This document shows positions 40,126 through 51,795 of a stretch of DNA of 64,000 nt, one piece after another. Under the pieces are notes generated by a model. It worked only from the letters and a program-made list of their open reading frames with translations, did no database searches and was not told the origin of the DNA. Position 1 is the stretch's first letter. Every line of letters starts with the position of its first letter. The DNA comes from Pteria penguin (taxonomy: Eukaryota; Mollusca; Bivalvia; Pterioida; Pteriidae), in contig CM068589.1 in assembly GCA_035048485.1 (NCBI GenBank), positions 5,318,229 through 5,382,228 of the forward strand, given 5' to 3'. The translations under genes and the position numbers were made by a program.

Positions 40126-41939
40126 GGGGAAAGCTACAGCCTGTATTACAACAGAGCTGCAGTCCATTCAACAAATGATGTCCCTCAGATTTACAAATTT
40201 ACATAAACTCTTTTTGATTGGATAACAGGTGGTTAAGGTAAATTATATAAATAAAGTCTCCCAATTCCTCTTAACAACTTCATTCCTAACGAGTTTGATC
40301 TAAAGTCCTACAAAAGCTGTAGAAAATTTGGTGAACAGTTACCGACATTCACTTGATTATGTTTCACAATTACAATAGGTCACTTGAAGCTTGATTAAGA
40401 TGACCTGACAAAAAAAAAAAACATATTAGGTGTAATGGAATAATTAAAAGACCACACGGTATTTACGGTTTATTATCATAATCATGTCCTTCTTCAGGAT
40501 ATCGTGAACACAAATTGCACATAAAATAACTTTATATAAATACTTTCATATATATTGTCAAATCATTCATAAAACACATTCAACTTCTACAACGACAATA
40601 TCTCTGTTACACATCGTTCATTTTTATATACGACTATCAACTTGTGTTGTTAAAACCCACTCAACAAATATACTTGGTACACCATTCAGAAAAAAAGATT
40701 TCTAATGACAACAAATTTTTCATTACTTATATAAAATTACTGTATATTAAATATGTATGCATACAAATGAACATTGATGAATTACAGCTGACATAGGTTT
40801 TCTGTGACTTTCATTAAAGGTGACTTTCATTAAAGGTCATTTAATGTGACTTTCGCTAAAGGTCATAAAATGTGACTTTTACTAAAGGTCATAGATGTGA
40901 ATTTTACTAAAGGTCATAAATTTCATGTACATGTTTAGATGATAAAGACTTACAAGAGAATTTATGTCTGCTACAAGGTCCACAAAGACTTACATCTACA
41001 TGTCAATATAATAAGTTTCTACATTTATCAATTTATCAATATTTTAATACGTCTACATTAACGCCTCAGTGTGAGAAATTATAAGACCTATAGTTAACCT
41101 CTGCCCGAAGCTTCTCATGTGATGTCTACCAGTACATACATAGAATACCATTCATTCAAATATAAAAACCTCTGTTTCTACATGCAATGTACATGGTGAC
41201 AGAATCAATGTTACAAAACTGAAACAACAGTTGTCAGAAGATAGCACAGCTCGCTGGTGGCAAACCAAATTTAAACAACAAAAACATTTTTTGTAAGTAG
41301 GTCAATCTTTAAGGTCATAGACAAAACGTAAAAAACTATGGATACATAACAAAAGGTTTTGTCACAAGGAATACATACATGAAATTTTTAAGCCTTATCT
41401 TTTACTTTTCATAAGTAATGACCAAGATTAAAGATTTTTTAAAAATAGGTCAAACTTCAAGGTCAAGGTCAACAGGTCAAAAGTATTGGTAACTAATGAT
41501 AGCTCTTGATACAAGAAATACAGATGTGAAATATTAAAGCCCTGGTTCTAAAGTTATGATCCTGGTTAAAGATTTTGTCTAAGGATGATGACAACAATGA
41601 CAACAACAACGACACCAGGGGTACAAGAATAGCTCTCTGGACATCTGTATGAAAAATCATTTTCAGACATCAGATGAGTTATAAAAAGAAGTTAAATTGG
41701 TTATCTATAAATTGCAGATATCTGATTAAAAACGAATGACTAAGAAATATTGACATGCAAATGATAATGATATCCTCACAGTTGATGATCTGCGGTAGTG
41801 ACTCAAAGTCTGGTGTTCGGGAAGACATTGATGATGCTACCTTTGGTTTCTTTGTATCCATGACGCTTTGTCCGAGGTTTTGATGCACCAAGCATTGAGT
41901 AGATTCAGTGTTTTTTCTTAGTGTTTATTTACTATGTAT
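40126..41939. other. Probable TMEM147 3' UTR and intergenic DNA
   Basis: Begins (minus-strand sense) right after the TMEM147 stop. A possible AATAAA on the minus strand lies at 41924-41929. At about 40805-40930 there are five copies of a 25-30-bp motif (GTGACTTTCATTAAAGGTCA-like). No other gene recognised. Confidence 0.5.
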
Positions 41940-44900
41940 TTAGTAGTAGGAGTTGCTTGTTGACTGTCCTGAAAGGCCGAGGAATATCTGAAGTGCAATG
42001 ACACCTACACAGCCCGTAAATAAAGCTTTAAAGGAAAGTAACGCCCAAGACCCAAGGCCAATGGCATGAGTTATGATTCTGGAAAAAAAAAGATGAAATC
42101 AAGTACAATGTTAAAAAATAAAATAAACAATCAATGCCAAATAGCTTAGATCAATATTGTTATAGATTATGAAAAAAAGACAAAAATTAAAGTAATTTAT
42201 ACTAAGAAATCAAAATGTAGAGTTCTCAATGAATAAAACTATCAAACATTTAAAAGAAATCAAATGCTATAACATGGTCAACATCCACTCTATATTTCTA
42301 TGTTAAGAAATATTTTCAAGTGCTTTAATCTCAGTATCGACTTCTTTTAATGTTTTCAATGGTGATAAGCCTGTTTGTTCCTTGGCAATACCAAAATCTC
42401 TGTTGGAAAATCAGTACTATTGTAACAGAATTTAGAGGGATATACTACCTTATATCTTTATATATCTATTCTACATAGGAGACCTGTTGCTCTGGGTTAA
42501 CATCCTGGTTAGAGTAACCCTGCCAGGCAACCAGCCTACGGTTGGAGTTTACTTCAGTTTCCACCACCAATAAAAACTGGCTGTCACCATACAGGCAAAA
42601 TGATCAAGGTGTGGCTTTATAAGCAAGAAAAAAAAATGACCACAAACATATTGATTAATTAACCTTCAAGTAGCATTATCAGTCACCAATAAACACTGGA
42701 TGCCACCATATAGGTGATATAATCCTGGTGTGGTGTTGTCTGCTACCATTGTACACTGGTTGCCACCATACAGGTGGTATAATCCTGGTGTGGTATTGTC
42801 TGCTACCACTGTACACTGGCTGCCACCATACAGGTGGTATAATCCTGGTGTGGTATTGTCTACTACCACTGTACATTGGTTGCCACCATACAGGTGGTAA
42901 AATCCTGGTGTGGTATTGTCTGCTACCACTGTACACCAGTTGCCACCATACAGGTGGTATAATCCTGGTGTGGTATTGTCTGCTACCACTTTACACCAGT
43001 TGCCACCATACAGGTGGTATAATCCAGGTGTGGTATTGTCTGCTACCACTATACACTGGTTGCCACCATACAGGTGGTATAATCCTGGTGTGGCTTACTC
43101 TATCACCTATAAACACAGGCTGCCACCTGTATATATTGGAGAATCCAATAAAGTGATTTGCCTGCCCTTGATAAGGAATCTCTTAACTTCAGCATTCCAA
43201 TGTCATGGTGAGGTATAAAGACGACAGCTACTTCACAGACAATATCTCACCATGGTCTATTGACCACACAAACAAGGTGAGTTATCTGCCCCTGATAAGA
43301 ACTCTTTCACTTTCTGAATATCACGATGAGGTATATAAGGTGACTGCTACATCACTGACCGTATCTCACCATGGTCTATTGACCACACAAATAAGGTGAG
43401 TTATCTGTCCCTGATAAAAACTCTCTTACTTTCAGTATATCAGAGTGAGGTACATAAAGGTGATTGCTAACTTCAATGACCATATCTCACCATGGTCTGT
43501 TGACCATGATACTACCGATAAAAGCAAACTGAATTAGTAATCCTTACACAGCTCTTATACCAATCCTTTTCCATTTCCATGACAACCTAAATAAACCAGG
43601 ACAGATAACTGTCCTGATTCAAATGCCCTATACCCTGTAGGTGAAGGAATCCTGAGGGTGATGTTATACAAGACACAAAAAAGCAGTACTTACTCTACAA
43701 TCAGAGGTCTGTAACAGCTGACAGTGATGTTATACAAGACAAACAAAGCAGTACTTACTCTACAATCAGAGGTCTGTAACAGCTGACAGTGATGTTATAC
43801 AAGACAAACAAAGCAGTACTTACTCTACAATCAGAGGTCTGTAACAGCTGACAGTGATGTTATACAAGACAAACAAACCAGTACTTACTCTACAATCAGA
43901 GGTTTGTAACAGCTGACAGTGATGTTATACAAGACACAAACAAACCAGTACTTACTCTACAATCAGAGGTCTGTAACAGCTGACAGTGATGTTATACAAG
44001 ACAAACAAACCAGTACTTACTCTACAATCAGAGGTCTGTAACAGCTGACAGTGATGTTATACAAGACAAACAAACCAGTACTTACTCTACAATCAGAGGT
44101 CTGTAACAGCTGAGAGCGATGTTATACAATACACAAACCAGTACTTACTCTACAATCAGAGGTCTGTAACAGCTGAGAGTGATGTTATACAATACACAAA
44201 TCCGTACTTACTCTACAATCAGAGGTCTGTAACAGCTGAGAGCTATGTTATACAATACACAAAGCAGTACTTACTCTACAATCAGATGTCTGTAACAGCT
44301 GAGAGCTATGTTATACAATACAAACAAACCAGAACTTACTCTACAATCAGAGGCCTGTAACAGCTGAGAGCGATGTTATACAATACACAAATCCGTACTT
44401 ACTCTACAATCAGAGGTCTGTAACAGCTGAGAGTGATGTTATACAATACAAACAAACCAGTACTTACTCTACAATCAGAGGTCTGTAACAGCTGAGAGTG
44501 ATGTTATACAATACAAACAAACCAGTACTTACTCTACAATCAGAGGTCTGTAACAGCTGAGAGCCAGTAATGACATGACAATGGGAATCCATGATTTTTG
44601 TAAATCATTCCTACTTCGTAACCATACCAACATAGCTGTACAGATATGATGGACCTGTAATCACAACATTATGATATTCTTATTTTCAGTAGTGGAAAAG
44701 TTGTACCTTTCTCTGCTTTAACTGAAGCATGATTTACTATTTACTCCAGCAAACACCTCTTTGTGTTCCTCTACAGTACCATTACATTTACTACCATGAA
44801 CATGAATCATTTCATTTCACAAAGAACAATTAACTCAGTATTCACAATATTTCGGTCTCCTGACCTTCTTCTAGTGAATTTTATTGGTATTGGTATTAAG

Positions 44901-47900
44901 CCACCAATACCAATAAAATTCACTAGAAGAAGGTCAGGAGACCGAAATATTGTGAATACTGAGTTAATTGTTCTTTGTTTTATGACACTTCCCTTCGGAG
45001 GACTATTAAGACATTTCATTTCACTTTGAAGAAGTGGAAAAGTCTCGTCAGTTACTTCTGTAGATAAGCACTAAACCTAGACAGGTTGATCTATCATAGC
45101 ATGTGTATACTATCACTAATGAAGTGCAGTTTTATATAATACACATACAGTGTCACTACTGAAGTGCTATCTTTATGGAACATGTATATATTATATTGTG
45201 CTATCTAGAAGTCTTAATACTGATAAAGTGCTGAAACAAGTTGACAAAAATACAAAATACTTACTAAATTGATGTTGGACTCGAAGCTCATTTGAATATA
45301 TTTCCAGTCAAATTCCACTCCTCTTGCTCCTACCCACAAAGGAATAAATCTAAAATAGAGTAGAACTTCTATTTATCTTAATGTATGCTTTACATGTGCT
45401 AATTTCCCCTCACATTATCACAATAACTCCCCTATCACAGTGGTCACTCTGTAATAACACTTTGCCATTACTGCTGGAATATCATTGGGTAACCTGATTC
45501 ATATATTAAGATGATTATTGGTTGGTTTGGTAGATTGAGGGTTTTTTTTCTTTGTCGATTTCAACAATTTTTTATTTCTATCACGACATGGAAGAGGAAG
45601 AAACTAATTTTGTTAACATAGTACAGCAATCAGGGATTTGAATCCAGAATATCTGTACTGGAAATGAAGCATGAATGACATCATTACTTCATGCCTGTCC
45701 TTCTAAAAGATTATTGTTTATAATACAGAAAAAATGTTATATTGAAATCTTTGTTTAGCATGTAACTGCATTCATGTCATCAGATTTGATACTTGCATTT
45801 ATCACAAGATTTGTATTTAACTAAATCAGTTTTTCTCTTAAAAACTGAACTTGTAATCATGTGATACATTAGCATTCCATGTTACAGTTCTACTGGTAGT
45901 GCATTTCAATAAAAACAACATAAAATATTCTGATTTAAATAATAACAACATAAAATACTCTGATTTGAAAAAGTAACAAGAAACACTTGGTATTTATGTA
46001 AACAGAATTTGACACATTTCACTTTTACCCATTAACCAATACATACTGACCTAGTCATAAATAATTCTGCAGTGGCCCAGCCTAATCCTGCTACCATGAA
46101 CTTTAGTTGACCTTTACCTGCTATTCTGGACATGACAAGGTGAATTCCGATGAGGTCAGCTAGGTCAACTGTGGACTTAAGAAACTCCTGAAAATAATTT
46201 TAAGAGTAAAATCACAATGCGCTTTATCAACATGTATTTTCATAAAAGTTGCTAAATACATATGTAGATTTCTTTGTATATACATGATATATCATCACCT
46301 AAAAGAGGTAATCAATGCTTAAGAATTTTGCCACTTTCAAGAATTTTTTAGCAATGAATGATATTCATACAAATTTTCAAAACCATTCGGTGCCTTGCAA
46401 TTTGGGGAAATGAATATAACTATGCACTACATGACTATAAGATGTACACCATACATGATTATGAGAAATACATGATACATGACTATGAGAAATACACCAT
46501 ATATGACTAGGAGAAGTACACCATACATTAGTGATGCAGAATCGGACAATTTTCATAATCGATGATCGGACAATAATCGGAAATCATAACCGATCGATGA
46601 TAATCGATTATAATCGGACGAATAAGAAAACCATTTTGCAAAGGGATATTTTTATCATTTGACAATGTAATCATGTATGTAATTTTTTTTTTTATTTGAA
46701 AAATAAAATAAACAAGCAATTCTAAACAATAAAATACATGTATATCTCAATAACAAGATAACAAGTGTCTTTACCAAAGACCAAACAAGAATAACTAGCA
46801 ATTCCTTTATTCTATGGAAAAATTAAGAGGGGACAAACTATTTATAAAAAGCATCATACATTCATTCTGATGATTCTTTGAAAATTACAAATGTCATGAA
46901 ATTGATGAATAAGTTTGTTTTTTTTTTCACTTTCAGTCCTCTGGGTATGAATCAGAGGAAATTCTGCAGGTGGCAAGATAAACGATTTTTTAACAATGAA
47001 AATTAAGTTCCATTTCATGGGCATTTCAGTAATAAGATGGTGCATTCCGGTCAATTGGGTCATTTACGTAGATAGTTACACTACATTTTACGAGTCAATT
47101 TGGGTGATAAAACTTCTTCTTGGTTTTTTTTTTCGGCGATTTTTCGAGATTTGAAAATAGAATCGAAAATCGAAATCGGCGCTCTTTCAGCGATCGACAT
47201 TCGATCATCGGCGATAATCGTTTCATCACTACCATACATGACTAAGAAGTACATCATACATGACTATGACAAGAAGAATGACCAGAAGAAATACAAAATG
47301 CATGACTGTGAGAATTACACCATACATTAATATGAAAAATACACCATACACGACTGAAAAATACACCATACATGACTATGAGAAGTACACCATACATGAC
47401 TAAGAAGTACATCATACATTACTATAGCAAAAACAACATACATGACCAGAAGAAGTACAAAATACATGACTGTGAAAATTACACCATACATTATTATGAA
47501 AAATACACCAAACATGACTGAAAAATACACCATACATGACTGAAAAATACACCATACATTATTATGAAAAATACACCATACATGACTGAAAAATACACCA
47601 TATATGACTATGAGAAGTACACCATACATGACTATGAGAAGTACACCATACATGATTATGAAAAGTACATCATACATGACTACAAGAAGTACACCATACA
47701 TGACCATGAGAAGTAAACCATACATGACTATGAGGAGTATGCCATAGGGTACATGACCATGAGAAGTACACCATGCATGACTATGAGAAGTACACCATAG
47801 GGTATATGACCATGAGAAGTACACCATACATGACTATGAGAAGTACACCATACATTACTATGAGAAGTACACCAAACATGATTGTGAGAAGTACATCATA

Positions 47901-50900
47901 CATGAGCATGAGAAGTACACCATACATGACCATGAGAAGTACACCATACAGGACTGTAAGAAGTACACCATAGGGTACATGACCATCAGCAGTACACCAT
48001 ACATGACTATGAGAATAACACCATACATGACTATGAGAAGTACACCATACTTGACTGTGAAAAGTACACCATACATGACTATGAATAGTACACTATAGGG
48101 TACATGACTGTGGTATAGTGAGATATGAAGCTGTCTCCTTACAAATATGACCAGAATTCACCAGCTAACTAGACCCACTAAGAACTTGAAATTTTGTAGT
48201 AGATCTATGTTGAAGATAAGGTGTTACAAATTAAACAATATATCATAAGGTTGCAAATGAAATCTTCGGTCAAAATCGTGACACACCCTTTTTTTTCAAA
48301 GGGAACAATCTTGTGAAGTATGAAGCAGATCCTGTAGAACTAAGATGCATCTATGACAAAGTACATGTAGCAATCAAAAGTCTTCAGGTTTCCATTGACA
48401 TTTAGGTCATATTAAAGAAATTGCTAGATTCTCATCCAATTTTTAAAACATTTGGTGGGTGGGGGGAGGGGGGACAAATTTTATATACTATTTTACTCTT
48501 AAATGGAATTGGACATAAATATGACTAAATTGACTTGGAAAATACTAAATAATAACATGGTTAAGCTTTTCATACTCATAGTTTTATTTGACTTTCTGTC
48601 AATATAACAATAACACAAAATCACAAATTCAACAATTATAAACAAAATCTCATATAACTACATCGGAAAAGACATGGGATATTTCCCGTCAGCTATATAA
48701 TTTAAAAAAAAAAAAAAAAAAAATTGGTGTAGGGGTGAAAAATTGGGGCAGGCGGAAATAAGAATCTTATATTTTTTTTTATTATGGCCTTATACAAATC
48801 ATTTCTTACGCCGATGACGTCCATTCCCCCAGTCTGAATCTCAGTGGTTGGGAAAAACGTAGCCAGAATCAGCATCTTACACAGTTGTGTGAACAGATAG
48901 GCTGCTCCTGCCTGGACACATTTCCAAAATGCACTGTACTCAGCCCTGAAATGAAATAATGTCATCAAAATGCACTGTATTCTGCCCTAAAATGAAATAA
49001 TGTCATCAAAATGCACTGTATTCTGCCCTAAAATGAAATAATGCCATCAAAATGCACTGTACTCTGCCCTAAAATGAAATAATGTCATCAAAATGCACTG
49101 TACTCAGTCCTAAAATGAAATAATGTCATCAAGGCATTGTTAACTTTGCATGTACTTCCTACACTTTAAATAAGCAAGGCTCAAAGGGCCATTAACAGCC
49201 ACCAGAGCACTCTGAGCATGTGGCATCATTAAAAAGTATCAGAATCTATTATCATAGGGAAAATCTAGAGCATTCCAATACATGTATCTTTTTATTAAAT
49301 GCAGTTCATAATATTTGAAGTACAGTCTACTCTTGATAAGCCAAACTCAAAGAGACTATATAGGGAAGTACAACTTCCAGTTCCTGGGTTACATATTCAT
49401 ATTCATAAAATATAACAGGGACATTATGAGCACTTTTAGATACTGGGAAATTAAAGTTTTCAGTACCGAAAATATCTAGCTGATAAACACCAACACTTGT
49501 TTGAGAAAATTAGTACTTTGTTTCTTTGTTCTTTGAAACTTTATACATGTAGTATAAAAAATTATGTCAGATGGACAAATAACAAGCCACCATAAAAGTT
49601 CACAATTGTTTGGTAAAATTCTTATTGTGGACGCATCCTCTCAGTTATGGGATGTAAGGAAATGTTGAATGCTCTCAAGCTTAATCATACATAATTATAT
49701 GTCTGTATCGAGTCGCATGTAAGTTTACATGTAAATCTTGAAACAGACAAGCGATGTAAATGGGCCTATATCACTCACCTGAACACTCTGAGCACATGTG
49801 AAAACTTTGAGAGTATCAGAATGCTCTTTAATGAGAATCTCTCTCTTCAGAAATTTTACCTCAAATTCAACAAAAACAACAACATATCATCACTCAGTAA
49901 CACTCTCATACGTTTGGTCTACATCATGTTTACAAGCTTTAACAATAATGTGTGACCTTGTCCTTTGACAATTAACCAAGTTGAAAAATCATTTGTGTTG
50001 TCCTCCTACAATAAGGAGATAGAGTGCAAAGTCTGACAGTACTAGCTGAAGCAGTTTCGTCTGTATCTTGTTCACAAGCTTTGCGGAGAGACAAATGGAC
50101 AGAAGAACAGATGAACAGACAGACACACCATCAAAAGTTTGTCTACAAGTTAAACAGAGTCTGACTTATAAAATATATCACTGTTTGAGAAGGTGTCAAA
50201 AATATGATCTCAGAATAGAAATTACTATTATAATTGAATTATTTATTATATCAAATTAAAAGCTAAGAAATCAAATCCAACACAGTTACAAATTTACGGT
50301 CATCAAAGTTCTTTTTGTCAATAACTTTCTAGTTTCTTGCCTGATTTTATCCAAACAAATTGTGACAACTTTTGTTACATCCATGTAATATGATGTAATA
50401 ATATGCGACGGCTATCCATAGTTTAATTAGGGTTGGAATACTTTAAAATAATATCTTAGTATGTGTAATAAATTTATATTTTACTGAAATTTCCGTGATT
50501 GTTACTGTAAAAAATTTATGTAAATTTCAGTAAATAGTAGCAACAGAATGCATGTTATATAACTCTTTTCTATGAATACAAAAGTCATAATTAGATGAAC
50601 AGCGGAAAATTTTGTGTGTGTCACTGTCAGAAAAGGGGAGGGGTGTAAATTGATATCTATAGACCCTTTCACAATAACTGGGAAACTAGCATTTTGGGTG
50701 ATTGATTAATTGTTGTTTAACGTCACTCCACGATTATTTCACGTGTATGGTGACGGTATCTGCCTGATGCATTGCATACAAATTTAGACCTTTGAAACAG
50801 ACCCACGCGAAGGAGTGAGGGATCTTTTACGTGCCAAGTCTACTGTGACACAGGAACTCGGTTTTTACTGTCTCATCCTAAAGACAGTACACCGATGTGG

Positions 50901-51446
50901 CCAGGGCAGCAGTCGAACCCCAGACCTCCCCATCATGAGCCAAGCACCAAATTACCCACTAGGCCACACCAGCTTTGTTTTGGCAAATTTGGGTGAAGAA
51001 TATATTTCCTGTGAAAATTTTGACATCATAATGAGATATAGGATGTATCTTACGTCATTTTGCGGGAACAGTGATTATTTCTTTCCCCCAAGACATCAAC
51101 TCCGCACGACTGCAGTTACTGTAAAAGGCTCTCTACACTACAGGCGTATAGCTCTAATTAATATTATGGAAGCCACCCGAGTTTAAAGAATGAAAAAATT
51201 GGAGGCGCAGCTAAACTTTTAGTCACCTTGAATGACTAAGTGAGTACCAATTTCCATTGCTGTGTATGCAACATTTGAATTAAAAGCTTTGATATTAGCC
51301 TTATTAGTGTTTCAGTACGTGTCAGACAGAGGAAATTCGCACCTATCTATCATAAAAATAGAAACTTACAGTCCTGAGCATTTGTATACAATAGCATATG
51401 GTACGTAGGCTAACGCTACGCAATTTCCAAAGTGAAACAGAGTCAT
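41940..51446 (-). CDS. TMEM147: TMEM147, BOS complex subunit (ER translocon-associated membrane protein)
   Basis: Six exons in transcript order: 51446-51370, 48945-48810, 46187-46051, 45349-45265, 44654-44533 and 42078-41940 (TAA). The coding total is 696 nt, 231 aa; human TMEM147 is 224 aa. All junctions are GT-AG and phases agree. Signature stretches: start MTLFHFGNC; then [68 protein letters not shown] and GLGSWALL. Known role: multi-pass ER membrane protein that, with nicalin and NOMO, forms the BOS complex of the multi-pass translocon. The N-terminus is the first hydrophobic segment, so no separate signal peptide is needed. Neighbour: CFAP126 starts 349 bp away on the other strand. Intron 1 carries a 41-bp acceptor-containing array, intron 2 a 24-bp array and hAT element, intron 4 a palindromic insertion, and intron 5 a 65-bp donor-containing array plus others. 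Confidence 0.96.
42665..43130. repeat. 60-bp minisatellite array
   Basis: About 7.5 copies of a 60-bp unit (core GCCACCATACAGGTGGTATA) in intron 5 of TMEM147. Frames on both strands are open because 60 is a multiple of three. A weaker related copy lies at about 42555-42610. Confidence 0.96.
43135..43510. repeat. ~118-bp tandem repeat, 3 copies
   Basis: Three diverged copies with shared TCTCACCATGGTCTATTGAC and CCTGATAAGAACTC text, next to the 60-bp array in TMEM147 intron 5. Confidence 0.85.
43660..44563 (-). repeat. 63-67-bp tandem repeat containing the TMEM147 exon 5 donor (14 copies)
   Basis: On the minus strand each unit contains the last ~30 nt of exon 5 (ending TCTGATTGTAGA) and its donor GTAAGTAC. 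The exon-edge base falls at 44533 (the real exon), then 44468, 44403, 44340, 44275, 44212, 44149, 44086, 44021, 43956, 43889, 43824, 43759 and 43694. Spacing is 65 bp, sometimes 63 or 67. Thirteen decoy donors thus follow the real one. Confidence 0.96.
44808..45024. mobile_element. Palindromic insertion flanked by 13-bp direct repeats
   Basis: Two 76-bp arms (44819-44894 and 44903-44978) are exact reverse complements with an 8-nt spacer. The insertion 44821-45011 is bounded by the direct repeat CATTTCATTTCAC at 44808-44820 and 45012-45024, which looks like a target duplication. It lies in TMEM147 intron 4. The arms contain AGAAGAAGGTCAGGAGACCG followed by AAA, reminiscent of hammerhead stem II and core in Penelope-like elements but not an intact ribozyme. 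No transposase. Confidence 0.8.
46430..48115. repeat. 24-bp minisatellite array interrupted by an hAT element
   Basis: About 40 copies of a 24-bp unit (core ACCATACATGACTATGAGAA) at 46430-46528 and 47232-48115, in TMEM147 intron 2. The two parts are one array split by the insertion at 46529-47231. Several units carry a GGGTACATGACC variant. Confidence 0.94.
46529..47231. mobile_element. Non-autonomous hAT-type DNA transposon
   Basis: 703 bp. Starts TAGTGATGCAGAATCGG and ends CGTTTCATCACTA, so the outermost eight bases are perfect inverted repeats and fit the hAT YAGNG end. It is flanked by the 8-bp duplication CCATACAT at 46521-46528 and 47232-47239, the right length for hAT. Subterminal regions are full of CGAT-rich motifs (TAATCG, GATCGG) at both ends. 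Only short frames, so it is transposase-less or decayed. Confidence 0.88.
48116..48809. other. Intron 2 sequence of TMEM147
   Basis: No further exon. Holds a G-rich run at about 48455-48475 and an A-run at 48704-48723. Confidence 0.6.
48930..49135 (-). repeat. 41-bp tandem repeat containing the TMEM147 exon 2 acceptor (5 copies)
   Basis: On the minus strand each unit carries TTTCATTTTAG (or TTTCAG) and the start of exon 2. Exon-edge positions are 48945 (real), 48986, 49027, 49068 and 49109, exactly 41 bp apart. Entry at the first decoy reads A-E-Y-S-A-F and then TGA, because the real TTTTGG is TTTTGA in the copies. Confidence 0.95.
49136..51369. other. TMEM147 intron 1 sequence
   Basis: Non-coding apart from a SINE-like repeat at 50703-50985. 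No other exon seen. Confidence 0.6.
50703..50985 (+). repeat. SINE-like dispersed repeat
   Basis: The best preserved member in the window: starts ATTGTTGTTTAACGTCACTC, has ACTGTCTCATCCTAAAGACA in the middle and AGTCGAACCCCAGACC plus ACTAGGCCACACC near the end, which resembles a tRNA-derived B box. The 123-codon frame 50815-51186 crosses it and is not a gene. Confidence 0.6.
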
Positions 51447-51795
51447 GATTACATGAAAACTTCAAAACATGCAGAATGATTCCGGCGGAAACGAAGAGAA
51501 GTCAGCCCGCGGTGAATACTAAAAATATTTGATGTTAATTATTGAATAAAATATAAATATTGAAATGTTAGTCTCGTCATCTTTCTATTCATTTTATTAC
51601 AAAATATAATTTTTGCTTCGTTTCTGTAGGTATTAAGAATATCAATTCGAAATTATGTGCGGAATAACTGTCCCATAGCAACGTGACGCTGTGTTATGGT
51701 TATGCTCTAGAACAAGGGGAGTCTGTCCGAGCCAACTATCGCGTGATTTATCGTTAAATCTACGGCCAGTGAGTTTAACGACACAGGTTGCAGAT
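51447..51795. promoter_or_regulatory. Bidirectional promoter between TMEM147 and CFAP126
   Basis: 349 bp separate the two divergent start codons, so both promoters and 5' UTRs must share this space (an intron in either 5' UTR cannot be excluded). TGTCCCATAGCAAC at 51669-51682 has a perfect 3' half-site (AGCAAC) and a weaker 5' half-site of the RFX X-box, about 115 bp upstream of the CFAP126 ATG, the usual distance for ciliary genes. The rest has no clear TATA box. Confidence 0.7.

Noticed and set aside
44763..45029. Frames on both strands with [13 protein letters not shown]
   Set aside because: Both are the same palindrome read in two directions; an insertion, not a gene.
50815..51186. A 123-codon frame
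   Set aside because: It runs through a SINE-like repeat in TMEM147 intron 1.
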